From positions 1-64,000 of the forward strand of contig NZ_AMXN01000009.1 in the NCBI RefSeq assembly GCF_000332645.1: 64,000 bases of DNA, in the 5' to 3' direction. This DNA comes from Bacillus inaquosorum KCTC 13429. Its GTDB lineage: Bacteria; Bacillota; Bacilli; Bacillales; Bacillaceae. The notes below the pieces were generated by a model. It did no database searches, was not told the origin of the DNA, and saw nothing but the letters and a program-made list of their open reading frames with translations. Below, piece by piece: positions 54,761 through 63,621 of the stretch. Position numbers and translations under genes: made by a program. The first letter of the stretch is position 1. Each line of letters begins with the position of its first letter.

Positions 54761-55723
54761 TTAAAGAGACAGATCGCTGCTGTTGGCTGCTGTTTGTTTC
54801 CTTTTCGCTTTTTTTGACCAGTATGTTGCAAGCATGGAACCTGAAAGGTTATGCCACACACTGAATATCGCGCTTGGTACGGCAGATAGCGGTGAGAAAT
54901 GAGCCGTGGCTAGTGCCGCCCCAAGTCCTGAATTTTGCATGCCGACTTCGATTGCAATCGCTTTTTGAGACGGATAATCCATTTTTAAAAGCTTTGCGCA
55001 AAGAAATCCAAGCAAATAACCGATACCGTTATGCAGGATGACAACAGAAAAAATGAGCAACCCTGATTGAAGCAGATTTTCCCGGTTGCCGCTGACGACA
55101 GCTGAGACAATTGCAACGATGCCAATGACAGAAACAAGCGGAAGGGCATGTACGGCTTTTGCGACTTGTTTTCTGAAAAACATTTTGACGATCAGGCCTG
55201 CAATGATCGGAAATAACACAGCCTGTAAGATTGAAATAAACAAAGACCCCGGCGAGACTGGAAGCCATTCCTTTGCAAACAGCATAATCAAAACCGGTGT
55301 TACAACAGGTGCCAACAAGGTAGATATTGTTGTAACAGCAACAGAAAGCGCCGTATTTCCTTTTGCTAAAAATGTCATGACATTAGATGCAGTTCCCCCA
55401 GGGCAGCAACCCACAAGGATAACACCCACTGCAATTTCAGCTGGCAGATGCAGTCCAAATGCCAATCCAAAAGCAACGAGCGGCATGATGGTATACTGAG
55501 CAATCACTCCAATGATGACGTGCCAAGGCTTTCTGAGCAGCTCTTTGAAATCATCGGCTTGCAATGTAAGACCCATTCCAAACATGATAATGCCAAGAAA
55601 AATCGTAATATAAGAACTGATCCACGTAAATAAAGACGGGAAAGAAAATCCCAGCACGGCAAAAACAATGACCCATATGCCGAAGGTTTGTCCCGCGAAA
55701 TGACTTATTTTTCTAATGATGTC
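54761..55723 (-). CDS. yocS: YocS, bile acid:sodium symporter (BASS) family transporter
   Basis: A 320-residue membrane protein with about nine to ten helices of the BASS family. Landmarks are GMGLTLQADDF near 46–56 and GCCPGGTASNVMTFLAKGNTALSVAVTT near 107–134, which include the sodium-site residues. The SQKAIAIEVGMQNSGLGAALA segment lies near 256–276. The substrate in bacteria is uncertain; some members take up pyruvate, pantoate or thiazole-type acids. The ATG at 55723 follows AAGGAGTG. The promoter region holds a CodY-like site. Confidence 0.88.
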   Translation of the reverse strand, partial: DIIRKISHFAGQTFGIWVIVFAVLGFSFPSLFTWISSYITIFLGIIMFGMGLTLQADDFKELLRKPWHVIIGVIAQYTIMPLVAFGLAFGLHLPAEIAVGVILVGCCPGGTASNVMTFLAKGNTALSVAVTTISTLLAPVVTPVLIMLFAKEWLPVSPGSLFISILQAVLFPIIAGLIVKMFFRKQVAKAVHALPLVSVIGIVAIVSAVVSGNRENLLQSGLLIFSVVILHNGIGYLLGFLCAKLLKMDYPSQKAIAIEVGMQNSGLGAALATAHFSPLSAVPSAIFSVWHNLSGSMLATYWSKKAKRKQTAANSSDLSL

Positions 55724-55794
55724 CATAAAAACACTCCTTACACATTTATCAAGAACTTCAGCGGAAATTCTCACAAAATTTTAAACATTCTCTT

Positions 55795-55822
55795 ATTATA
55801 ATTAATTTTCTGAATAATTCAA
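55795..55822 (-). promoter_or_regulatory. yocS promoter with overlapping CodY-like box
   Basis: On the minus strand TTGAAT (55822–55817) and TATAAT (55800–55795) are separated by 16 bases. Between and over them AATTTTCTGAATAAT (55804–55818, + strand) matches the CodY consensus AATTTTCWGAAAATT at 13 of 15 positions. Confidence 0.65.
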
Positions 55823-55889
55823 TATCAATAGACGGATTGGCTTTAAATAGATGACAGTAGATATATTATGTAAACTAATTAAAATGTTC

Positions 55890-55918
55890 TTGACTATATA
55901 GGAAGATATTCTTACAAT
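55890..55918 (+). promoter_or_regulatory. SigA promoter of yocR
   Basis: TTGACT, 17 bases and TACAAT form a near-consensus promoter 38 bases before the yocR start. Confidence 0.8.
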
Positions 55919-55956
55919 GAATCTTTATAATGGTTAGATAAAATAGGAGTGATAGG

Positions 55957-57294
55957 GTGAAGGAAGCGAATCAATGGTCTTCGAAGCTCGGCTTTATTTT
56001 AGCCGCGGCAGGATCAGCTATCGGGCTTGGCGCGATATGGAAATTTCCATATGTAGCAGGCACCAGCGGAGGAGGCGCATTTTTACTTATTTTTATTTTA
56101 TTTACGGTTTTAATCGGACTGCCTTTATTGTTAGGTGAATTTATCATAGGCAGAAAAACACAGAAAGATGCCGTTCAGTCCTATAAAACACTTGCTCCAG
56201 GAACGAAGTGGCATTGGATCGGTTATTTAGGCATGGCGACGTGCTTTATTCTCTTATCTTTCTACAGTGTCGTTGGCGGGTGGATTTTAGTTTATATTAT
56301 CAAAGGCTTCACTGGCGGTTTATCGCAAACATCTGGTTTTGATACGATATTTGCAAGTACGATTTCGAATCCTTATTTGGCTGTAGGAGGCCAGCTGCTC
56401 TTTATGGTGGTGACAATTTTAGTTGTTGCAAAAGGGATAAGCAGCGGAATTGAAAAAGCAAGCCAAGTATTAATGCCGGCGCTTTTTATATTATTTGTCA
56501 TATTAATGGTGCGTTCCATTACACTTGATGGCGCAATGGAAGGTCTTAAGTTTTTCCTGATGCCTGATTTAACCGCAATTGATGCCAATACGATTTTATA
56601 TGCGATGGGACAATCCTTTTTCTTACTAAGTGTTGGTGTATCTGTCATGGTAACGTATAGCTCTTATTTAGAGAAACAGGAAAATCTGGTGCAATCCGCT
56701 GTATCTGTAACTGTATTGAACGTGCTTGTTGCTGTAATGGCCGGAATTGCGATTTTTCCAGCTGTCTTTTCATTCGGCCTCAAACCAGACCAAGGGCCGG
56801 TCCTGTTATTTAACGTGCTGCCGACTGTATTTAATCAAATGCCGTTCGGAATTATCTTTTTATTAGCATTTTTACTTCTATTTTTATTTGCGGCACTAAC
56901 ATCCGCTTTTTCAATGCTGGAAATTTTGGTCGCGGTGCTTTCAAAAGGCGATGTCAATAAAAGAAAACGATTCGCTTGGTTAGGCGGAATTGCTATTTTT
57001 ATTGTCGGAGTGCCATCTGCATTATCATACGGTGTCTTAAGTGACGTCTCTATATTTCACTTGTCCATTTTTGATGCGGCAGACTATCTTGTAAGCAATA
57101 TTTTAATGCCGTTAGGCGCGTTATTGATTTCTATTTTTGTTCCGTTAAAAATACCGAAACAGGATTTGTTCGACGAGCTGAAAAGCGGTTCCAGCCTCAA
57201 ACGAAAGTGGTTTGCGGTTTGGCTCCTGCTCATTCGTTATCTTTCACCTGTTGCCATCATTATCGTATTTTTACATGTGTTAGGCATTTTTTAA
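55957..57294 (+). CDS. yocR: YocR, neurotransmitter:sodium symporter (NSS) family transporter
   Basis: A 445-residue, twelve-helix transporter of the LeuT/NSS fold. Helix 1 has the unwound signature [26 protein letters not shown] (about 15–40) that binds sodium and amino acid. [13 protein letters not shown] near 228–240 (helix 6/7) is also characteristic. It probably imports an amino acid or biogenic amine with Na+. The start is the GTG at 55957, preceded by TAGGAGTG. It is divergent from yocS. Confidence 0.88.
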   Translation: MKEANQWSSKLGFILAAAGSAIGLGAIWKFPYVAGTSGGGAFLLIFILFTVLIGLPLLLGEFIIGRKTQKDAVQSYKTLAPGTKWHWIGYLGMATCFILLSFYSVVGGWILVYIIKGFTGGLSQTSGFDTIFASTISNPYLAVGGQLLFMVVTILVVAKGISSGIEKASQVLMPALFILFVILMVRSITLDGAMEGLKFFLMPDLTAIDANTILYAMGQSFFLLSVGVSVMVTYSSYLEKQENLVQSAVSVTVLNVLVAVMAGIAIFPAVFSFGLKPDQGPVLLFNVLPTVFNQMPFGIIFLLAFLLLFLFAALTSAFSMLEILVAVLSKGDVNKRKRFAWLGGIAIFIVGVPSALSYGVLSDVSIFHLSIFDAADYLVSNILMPLGALLISIFVPLKIPKQDLFDELKSGSSLKRKWFAVWLLLIRYLSPVAIIIVFLHVLGIF

Positions 57295-57300
57295 AACAAG

Positions 57301-57327
57301 AAGCCCCCGGGAAAAGGGGGCTTTTTT
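57301..57327. terminator. Bidirectional terminator between yocR and sodF
   Basis: AAGCCCCC and GGGGGCTT pair around GGGAAAA, followed by T residues, between the two convergent genes. Confidence 0.85.
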
Positions 57328-58172
57328 TAATAGAGTTTCCAAACAACTTCTTTTGCTTGCTCAAAACGTTTTTCTGCCTCGCGCCAATCCACGACATTCC
57401 ACCAATGTTCAACGTAGCTCGCCCGGTCATTTTTATATTGCAAATAGTAGGCATGTTCCCATACATCAAGCGGTAAAAGAGGGATCACATCCCATTGGCT
57501 GAAATGCTGGTGCTTTTCTGCCGTTAAAATCTCCAACCGTCCCGATCGAGGTGCCCAGACCAAAATGGCCCAGCCGACACCTTCTACTTTTTTAGCGGCC
57601 TGCGTGAAATGTTCTTTAAAAGCGGAATAGCTTCCAAATGAAAGATCAATCATTTGGAACAATGCGCCCGTAGGACGCCTTTTTCCGTTTGGATGCATTG
57701 AAAACCAGAAAATACTGTGCAAATAATGGCCTGCTCCATGGAATGCAAGCTCTCTTTCCCAATGAATGACCAAATCAAAATTCTTTGATGCTCTCGCTTT
57801 CTTAAGCTCTAATTCTGCTTTGTTCAGACCGTCAACATAGCTTTGATGATGCTTCGTATGATGAAGGACCATAATCTCGCGTGAAATATAAGGCTCTAAG
57901 GCGGAATATTTGTACGGAAGCTTTGGCAGCACATGTTTCCCTATAGGGACATAAGCGCGTCTTTCACTTGTATCATCTGATTCTGTAATATCCCGATAAA
58001 GGGCAGCAGCCTGATTATACCAATCTTCTTCTGTTGTTTGATCATCTTCTAGTGCTTCAATCATCTTGTCGATTTGATCTTCAAACTGATCAAGCTGTCC
58101 TCGTTTTTGAATCTGATCCTTCAGGGTTTCGCACCAATTGAACATCTCCGTTTGATAAGATTCACGTTTCAT
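57327..58172 (-). CDS. sodF: SodF, iron-type superoxide dismutase with N-terminal extension
   Basis: A 281-residue Fe/Mn-superoxide dismutase. The SOD domain begins near residue 86 (LPKLPYKYSALEPYI). Metal ligands lie in HHTKHHQSY (about 107–115), HGAGHYLHSIFWFSMHP (about 147–163) and DVWEHAYYLQYKND (about 242–255). The first 85 residues are a glutamate-rich helical extension not found in standard SODs. The start at 58172 lies inside the end of sqhC, an overlap of 11 bases that suggests coupled expression. Activity as Fe- or Mn-SOD is not decided by sequence. AAAAGGAGA lies upstream of the ATG. Confidence 0.9.
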   Translation of the reverse strand: MKRESYQTEMFNWCETLKDQIQKRGQLDQFEDQIDKMIEALEDDQTTEEDWYNQAAALYRDITESDDTSERRAYVPIGKHVLPKLPYKYSALEPYISREIMVLHHTKHHQSYVDGLNKAELELKKARASKNFDLVIHWERELAFHGAGHYLHSIFWFSMHPNGKRRPTGALFQMIDLSFGSYSAFKEHFTQAAKKVEGVGWAILVWAPRSGRLEILTAEKHQHFSQWDVIPLLPLDVWEHAYYLQYKNDRASYVEHWWNVVDWREAEKRFEQAKEVVWKLY

Positions 58173-60060
58173 TTGCTGTCTCCTTTTCAATAGCATTCAA
58201 ATACTTCCCGACAGCCAGCAAAGAGAATACATATGGATAGCTGTGATAGCGGATATAAAATTGCTTTGGCAATCCGATTCCTGCTGGATAGGCCAGACTA
58301 TCGGCGCCATGAGAACTGCTGTCAGTAAGGTATTGCATACCTTTCACAATAGATGGGTGTTCGGGATTTTCGTAAGTGAGCAAAGCGTCTAAAGCCCAGG
58401 ACGTTTGTACAATGGTTCCTCTATGCAGCGATACGTACGTTTTGATTTCGGCGCTTTTGCAGGATTCTCCCCAGCTGCCGTCATCAAGCTGTATGGACTT
58501 GAGCCAGCACAGGGCCTTTTGTATAGCAGGGTGCTTTCGGTTAACCCCGCAGGCATGCAAACCTGTTAGAGCAGCCCATGTGCCGTAAATGTAGCAAACC
58601 CCCCATCTCCCGTACCAAGACCCATTTTGTTCTTGATGTTCGAAAAGCCAGTTCACAGCGCGCTGAATATGTTGATGTTTCTCTGTAAAACCGGCTTTCT
58701 CGCCTAAAAAGTGCAACACACGTCCGGTGAGGTCGGCGGTTGAAGGGTCAACTGCCGCGTCCTCGGCGGATTCAAGCGGGAGAAGGCGGATCAGAGGATG
58801 GTTCACATTTTTTTCAAAAGCAGAAAATCCGCCGTCATTGTTTTGCATTGATAAAAGCCAAGACAATCCTCGCTCCCAAGCTGAAGGAGAATAACTGCGG
58901 GGTATCGCTTTTAATACGGCTGCAGTGTCATCACAGTCAGGGTTATTTGTATTGATGTTTGAAAATCCCCAGCCGCCGGGAGGTACGTCCGGATTTTTGA
59001 CAGACCAATCTGCTATTTTGGTATGCTGTCGTTCTAGCAAAAAGGCGGATGCTTTTGTAATAGAGCTGTCTGTTTCGGCCACGCCGTTTTTTTGAAGGGC
59101 ATAGCTGATCAGAGCAGTATCCCAAACAGTTGAAGTAGAGTTTTCAAGATAAGGAATCCGGCTGCACTCTGTCACTAGCGATTTGATGCCTTTAATTGCT
59201 CTCCTAATGATAGAAGAGTGGCGCGACACGCCAAGTGATAGAAGGCTGTAAACCATAAATATGGTTGCGCTCGCATAGCTGTATAATGTTCCGTCTTTTT
59301 CAATCCGGTCCAGCATATACGTTTTAGCTGTCTGTAAGCCCAGCTGCTGAAAAGCAAATGGTGCATGAAAAATGCGTTTCCAATGTGACAATATAGACGT
59401 GAGATCTCTTTCTTCAAAAGCATCGGATCGAAGCCAAGTGAAAGGGTTTTTTGTCATGTGCGGATCGAGATGATGAAGAGATGGAATATTGCGGTTTTTA
59501 AGAACAAATCGCTGATTGAGTGTTACAGCCATAGGAGCAAAATGAATTCGGGCATATGCGCTGAACTGATAGAAATGAACCGGTAATGTTGGGGGGAGCG
59601 CCATGAGTGATAATGGTAAATACAAAACAGGCCAAGGGTACAGCCCGTTCGCGGCAAGCATCCATTTTGTCATGAAATGAACATGTTTCAGGCCGCCATG
59701 TGAAATGATAAATTGTTCAGCCTTTCTCATGTGCGGGTCAGATCTGTGAAAACATCCTGAAGCCAGCATCCCGACATATCCTTGGACGGTAGCCGTTATA
59801 TTTCCGCTCGTTTCATCGGGATAATTGATAAATGTGCCGTCGGACTGCTGTTTTTCGCGAATGCCCGCTGCCAGCGCTGATATCAGTTCTTTTTCATTCT
59901 CCCCATCATCAAGTGAGGTGAGGAGCAAAATAAAAAAGGAATTTGTCATGATTGGTCCTTCAAAGCAAAATGTCCACGAACCGTCAGCGTTTTGCCTGTC
60001 TCTTAACTCTGCAATGGTTTTCTTTTGATAACGCCTCACTTTCTCCTGAAGTGTGCCCAT
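58162..60060 (-). CDS. sqhC: SqhC, tetraprenyl-beta-curcumene cyclase (squalene–hopene cyclase family)
   Basis: A 632-residue triterpene cyclase. The catalytic acid motif DCDD (family DXDD) is at about residues 375–378, in NPDCDDTAAV. Several QW-type repeats such as QQNDGSW- and QEQNGSWYGRWG-like units are present. In B. subtilis the enzyme makes sporulenes, C35 terpenes of the spore that protect against oxidants. The start at 60060 follows GAAGGAG. It is upstream of sodF and overlaps it, so a spore lipid enzyme and an SOD are linked. Membrane association of the family is known. Confidence 0.93.
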   Translation of the reverse strand: MGTLQEKVRRYQKKTIAELRDRQNADGSWTFCFEGPIMTNSFFILLLTSLDDGENEKELISALAAGIREKQQSDGTFINYPDETSGNITATVQGYVGMLASGCFHRSDPHMRKAEQFIISHGGLKHVHFMTKWMLAANGLYPWPVLYLPLSLMALPPTLPVHFYQFSAYARIHFAPMAVTLNQRFVLKNRNIPSLHHLDPHMTKNPFTWLRSDAFEERDLTSILSHWKRIFHAPFAFQQLGLQTAKTYMLDRIEKDGTLYSYASATIFMVYSLLSLGVSRHSSIIRRAIKGIKSLVTECSRIPYLENSTSTVWDTALISYALQKNGVAETDSSITKASAFLLERQHTKIADWSVKNPDVPPGGWGFSNINTNNPDCDDTAAVLKAIPRSYSPSAWERGLSWLLSMQNNDGGFSAFEKNVNHPLIRLLPLESAEDAAVDPSTADLTGRVLHFLGEKAGFTEKHQHIQRAVNWLFEHQEQNGSWYGRWGVCYIYGTWAALTGLHACGVNRKHPAIQKALCWLKSIQLDDGSWGESCKSAEIKTYVSLHRGTIVQTSWALDALLTYENPEHPSIVKGMQYLTDSSSHGADSLAYPAGIGLPKQFYIRYHSYPYVFSLLAVGKYLNAIEKETANET

Positions 60061-60120
60061 CACGCTCAACTCCTTCAGAAGCATATATATTCAGCGTTTT
60101 TTACCGCCATTACAGAAAGA

Positions 60121-60150
60121 AAAAAACTGCTGGCAGGCAGCAGTTTTTTT
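60121..60150. terminator. Terminator at the end of dhaS, also upstream of sqhC
   Basis: AAAAAACTGCTG and CAGCAGTTTTTT pair around GCAGG. It ends dhaS on the minus strand and separates it from sqhC. Confidence 0.85.
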
Positions 60151-60160
60151 GACATGCATG

Positions 60161-61648
60161 TTAATCTTCGAGATTAATCCATACACTTTTGACTTCTGTG
60201 TAGTTATCTAAGGCATAGGATCCCATTTCTCTTCCGAGTCCCGACTGTTTATAACCGCCGAACGGAGACGCCGCGTCAAACACATTATAGCAGTTAACCC
60301 AGATGGTTCCCGCTTGAAGACGGTCCGCGATATAGTGGGCCTGCTTGACGTTCTCTGTCCATAGACCGGCCGCGAGTCCATATTCTGAATGATTTGCTCG
60401 TTCAATGACTTCATCGACTGTTTCGTACGGAATGGCAGTCAGCACCGGTCCGAAAATTTCTTCTTTTGCGATGGTCATCTCATCTTCAACATTCGCAAAC
60501 ACAGTCGGTGCGACAAAATATCCTTCTTCAAAAGGACAGCTTCCGCCAGTCACTGCTTTTGCTCCTTCATCTTTTCCTTTTTGAATATAGGAAAGAACGC
60601 GTTCGTGCTGTTCCTTGCTCACGAGAGGCCCGATTTGTGTATCTTTATGAAGGCCCGCTCCTTGGCGAAGTGATTCAGCATAGGACACCATCTCATTAAC
60701 AACTTCATCGTATTGGTCTTTATGAATGAAAACGCGCGAGCCCGCACAGCAGACTTGGCCTTGGTTAAACATCACACCGTTTAAAGCGCCTGGGATCGCT
60801 TTTTTCAAATTGGCATCCGGCAGAAGAATATTAGGTGATTTTCCGCCCAGCTCCAATGTAACACGCTTAATGCTTTTCGCAGCGGTAGACATGATTTTCT
60901 TTCCGATTTCAGTGGAACCGGTAAAGGCAATTTTATCAACCGCTTCGTGGTTCGTCAGCGCTTCTCCCGCATCTTCACCGAATCCCGGAATGATATTGAT
61001 TACACCGTCAGGGAAACCGGCTTGGTCAATTAATTCAGCTAAATAAAGAGCTGAAAGCGGCGTTTGTTCAGCGGGTTTGAGCACGATTGTACAGCCTGTT
61101 GCAAGAGCCGCACCCATTTTCCACATCGCCATCAGGAGGGGGAAATTCCATGGGATGATCTGGCCGACGACGCCGACAGGCTCATGGCGCGTATAATTAA
61201 AATAGGCGCCGGAAACTGGGATCGTCTGTCCTGTTATTTTTGTGCACCAGCCGGCGTAATAGCGCATATGCTCAATAGCCAGCGGAATATCTCCATTAGT
61301 CGTTTCATTTATCGGTTTACCGTTATCGAGTGTTTCAAGCTGAGCAAGCTCAGTTTTATGCTCTTCCATTAAGTCTGCCAGCTTATACATCAGTCTGCTT
61401 CTCGAAGCTGGAGACATTGTTCTCCATTCGCCTTGGTCAAAGGCTTTCCGGGCAGCTTTAACCGCTTTGTCCACATCCGCAGCCTGGGCTTCATACAGCG
61501 TCATCAAGGTTTCGCCGGTTGCCGGGTTGGGAGTATCAAAGGTTGCCCCTGAGGCACTCGGAACAAACTTTCCATCAATATAAAGCTTCTTTGTTCCCTG
61601 TAAAAATGTCTCCAGCCTTTTCGTCACTTGCATCGTTAAAGAACTCAT
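60161..61648 (-). CDS. dhaS: DhaS, NAD(P)-dependent aldehyde dehydrogenase
   Basis: A 495-residue cytosolic aldehyde dehydrogenase. The catalytic cysteine is in the FNQGQVCCAGSR segment near residue 295–300, and the general-base glutamate is in TLELGGKSPN near 260–266. The NAD-binding glycine-rich FTGSTEIGKK lies near 239–248, and the C-terminal FGGYKQSGLGREMG near 465–478. The aldehyde is not known; the family includes indole-acetaldehyde and betaine-type enzymes. The start at 61648 follows TGGAGG. It is transcribed alone toward sqhC. Confidence 0.92.
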   Translation of the reverse strand: MSSLTMQVTKRLETFLQGTKKLYIDGKFVPSASGATFDTPNPATGETLMTLYEAQAADVDKAVKAARKAFDQGEWRTMSPASRSRLMYKLADLMEEHKTELAQLETLDNGKPINETTNGDIPLAIEHMRYYAGWCTKITGQTIPVSGAYFNYTRHEPVGVVGQIIPWNFPLLMAMWKMGAALATGCTIVLKPAEQTPLSALYLAELIDQAGFPDGVINIIPGFGEDAGEALTNHEAVDKIAFTGSTEIGKKIMSTAAKSIKRVTLELGGKSPNILLPDANLKKAIPGALNGVMFNQGQVCCAGSRVFIHKDQYDEVVNEMVSYAESLRQGAGLHKDTQIGPLVSKEQHERVLSYIQKGKDEGAKAVTGGSCPFEEGYFVAPTVFANVEDEMTIAKEEIFGPVLTAIPYETVDEVIERANHSEYGLAAGLWTENVKQAHYIADRLQAGTIWVNCYNVFDAASPFGGYKQSGLGREMGSYALDNYTEVKSVWINLED

Positions 61649-61877
61649 CCGTAACAAACCTCCAGTCAATTTTTATGGTCTGTTTTGAGATTCTTGGTGA
61701 TAGCACATTAATTCCTTGATTGAATAGCAGAAATAAGCTGTGTTATTTACAGTAAGAGTAAGCGTATACAAACATTCTATAATAGAAAACAAGGCAAAAT
61801 CAATGAATAACCGATATTGCAATTTACAAAAGAAAAAAGCTACAATAAGCTTATAGATAAGTAAAGGAGATTTCATC

Positions 61878-62081
61878 ATGATTCATAACAATTGGCTTGA
61901 AAAAGAAACAATCAAAAAGGTAAAATGTGTGCAGACAAACGCAAAAAAATATATCGTGAACCGCGTTTTAACTCCGGGAAAAGAATATGAAGTGAAAAAT
62001 GAAACAGAGGAGTTTCTATTTGTGATCGACAATACGAATAAAGTCGGCGGCTATTATAAAGAATACTTCGAAGAGGTTTAA
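61878..62081 (+). CDS. DUF6501 small protein
   Basis: A 67-residue beta-rich soluble protein (start MIHNNWLEKETIKKVKC, core KYIVNRVLTPGKEYEVKNETEEFLFVIDNTNKVGGYYKEYF) of the DUF6501 pattern, an SH3-like fold by appearance. AAAGGAGA precedes the ATG and a terminator follows. It may be the gene called yozC in 168 by position; I am not sure of the symbol. Function unknown. Confidence 0.7.
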   Translation: MIHNNWLEKETIKKVKCVQTNAKKYIVNRVLTPGKEYEVKNETEEFLFVIDNTNKVGGYYKEYFEEV

Positions 62082-62104
62082 TGCCTGAATATAGCCGAGG
62101 ATAT

Positions 62105-62133
62105 AAAAAACCGCAGCTGAGCTGCGGTTTTTT
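62105..62133 (+). terminator. Terminator after the DUF6501 gene
   Basis: AAAAAACCGCAGC pairs with GCTGCGGTTTTTT around TGA. Confidence 0.9.
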
Positions 62134-62408
62134 ATGGTTAAAACAGGAAAAATAAAACAAAATCAATAAAAACTTTAAAACCTTTTTAAAAAATATTGCT
62201 GAATATTGAAACTTTTTTCTCTAAACGTGCGTATTACTTGATGACAACAGCTTAAAAGACGAAAAACAAATCAAAAATTTGAAAAATGTAATCTGTTCGT
62301 AATGGTTTAAATGTCTTCTATGTCGTATTCTTATATAGGGATAAAGGACTTATTTTTATGTAATGAATGATAAAACAAATAGATAAACGCAGAAAGAGGG
62401 GTTCTTCA
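62134..62408. other. AT-rich intergenic stretch before yozO
   Basis: About 275 bases rich in A and T with no supported gene or hairpin. It must contain the yozO promoter, but I could not place one with confidence. Confidence 0.4.
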
Positions 62409-62753
62409 TTGGGTATTTTTTCTGTTAGCAGATCAACGGACGCAAAGAAGCTTGAAGCTTTGCTCGTTGAAGGGGAAAGAATAGAATCGATTTATAAGCT
62501 CCGGGTTGACCAAATTTGCTTTACAAATAAACGGATTATTTTCTTTGACAATAAAATGTTTTCTAAAAAGAAAGTTCGTGTATTTCTTCCATATAAAACA
62601 ATTGAAAGCTTTGCGATCCAAGAAGCGGGCATGTTTGATCCAGACACTGGGCTTTTACTGATGACAAGAAGCAAAACCTTTGAATTAGAATTTGCAAAAG
62701 ACACCGATTTAAGCGAAGTTCAAGCGGTGCTGACAAAGCATTTGTGCAGCTGA
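62409..62753 (+). CDS. yozO: YozO, bacterial PH-like domain protein
   Basis: A 114-residue protein made almost entirely of a bacterial pleckstrin-homology-like (bPH_2/YvbH-type) domain: the strands ALLVEGERIESIYKLRVDQICFTNKRIIFFDNK and KKVRVFLPYKTIESFAIQEAG alternate as in that fold. It ends in a helix (DLSEVQAVLTKHLCS). The start is the TTG at 62409 with GAGGGG upstream; a frame fourteen codons longer lacks a site. Function unknown. Symbol by position and size relative to 168. Confidence 0.75.
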   Translation: MGIFSVSRSTDAKKLEALLVEGERIESIYKLRVDQICFTNKRIIFFDNKMFSKKKVRVFLPYKTIESFAIQEAGMFDPDTGLLLMTRSKTFELEFAKDTDLSEVQAVLTKHLCS

Positions 62754-62764
62754 ATATTTGACGA

Positions 62765-62800
62765 GCCAGCCGTTCAAAAAATGGTTAGGCTTTTTTTTAT
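62765..62800 (+). terminator. Probable imperfect terminator after yozO
   Basis: AGCCAGCCGTT and AATGGTTAGGCT form an imperfect stem followed by eight T residues. Confidence 0.5.
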
Positions 62801-62978
62801 ATAAATACAGAGCAATGCGCACATGCTCGTTCTGTTTACACGACTAAGAAGGACAAAATGCGCCTTAGAAATCCCACATTACAATCCGTTCAAAAAGACA
62901 GTAGCTCAACTTTCCATCAAAGTTCCCATGTTTGACAGAGGGCGAAACGGGAAACAGGATAGAAAGGAGAGGATACAC

Positions 62979-63470
62979 ATGTCACTGACAAAAGAACAAA
63001 CACAGCATCTCTACCATAAATTGCTCGATATGCAAAAAGAATTATCTGACGAGAAAAAGGAAACAGAATCAATGACGGAAGAAGTGGGGGAGCTTTCAAA
63101 TGGGGTTGACAACCACATGGCAGATCACGGAACGCTCGTCACAGACCGGATGACAGACCAAACGGTGAGAGAAATAGACCGGGAGCTGTTAGAGGAGGTC
63201 AACCATGCATTACAAAAGATGAAAGACGGAACTTACGGAGTGTGTGAAAAAACTGGCCAAGACATTCCCTACGAAAGGCTCGAAGCTGTTCCTTATGCAA
63301 GAATGACAGTTGAAGCTCAAGCTGATATGGAGGATGAATTAGAGACAGATGCTCCGTCATTTGAAAGAGAGTTTCATGAACAGGTAAAGGATCTATCCAA
63401 TAAAGAAACAGTTGATCAAAAAAGCTCACAGACGTATGAGATTTTGGATCGTGAACAAGATTCAAAGTAA
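62979..63470 (+). CDS. yocK: YocK, DksA/TraR-like general stress protein
   Basis: A 163-residue protein with a helical coiled-coil start (about 1–70) and a DksA/TraR-like C4 region GTYGVCEKTGQDIPYERLEAVPYARMTVE near 89–117. Only one of the four zinc cysteines is kept, so it probably binds no zinc. The C-terminus is acidic. In 168 YocK belongs to the SigB general stress regulon. GAAAGGAGA precedes the ATG at 62979; longer upstream frames lack a site. A terminator follows. Confidence 0.88.
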   Translation: MSLTKEQTQHLYHKLLDMQKELSDEKKETESMTEEVGELSNGVDNHMADHGTLVTDRMTDQTVREIDRELLEEVNHALQKMKDGTYGVCEKTGQDIPYERLEAVPYARMTVEAQADMEDELETDAPSFEREFHEQVKDLSNKETVDQKSSQTYEILDREQDSK

Positions 63471-63477
63471 AAATGAT

Positions 63478-63517
63478 AAGCAAGTACACCGATATTAGGT
63501 GTACTTGCTTTTTTTTG
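63478..63517 (+). terminator. Terminator after yocK
   Basis: AAGCAAGTACACC pairs with GGTGTACTTGCTT around GATATTA and is followed by a T run. Confidence 0.9.
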
Positions 63518-63547
63518 AAAAAAAATCTCATATTCAAAATAAAGTGA

Positions 63548-63576
63548 TTGACTTCGAGTAAAAAAGAAAGTAACAT
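63548..63576 (+). promoter_or_regulatory. SigA promoter of azoR1
   Basis: TTGACT at 63548–63553 and TAACAT at 63571–63576 are separated by 17 bases. The YodB-type operator overlaps its downstream end. Confidence 0.7.
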
Positions 63577-63590
63577 ACTATTTGTAAGTA
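63576..63590 (+). promoter_or_regulatory. YodB-type operator upstream of azoR1
   Basis: TACTATTTGTAAGTA agrees with the published YodB consensus and contains the inverted repeat TAC-N5-GTA. It lies just after the -10 element. The yodC operator in this window (34458–34470) shares the TACTA and TGTAA half-sites, so azoR1 and yodC are probably under one thiol-sensing repressor. Confidence 0.8.
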
Positions 63591-63621
63591 AATATAAAAA
63601 GTTTACCGGGAGGAAATACAA

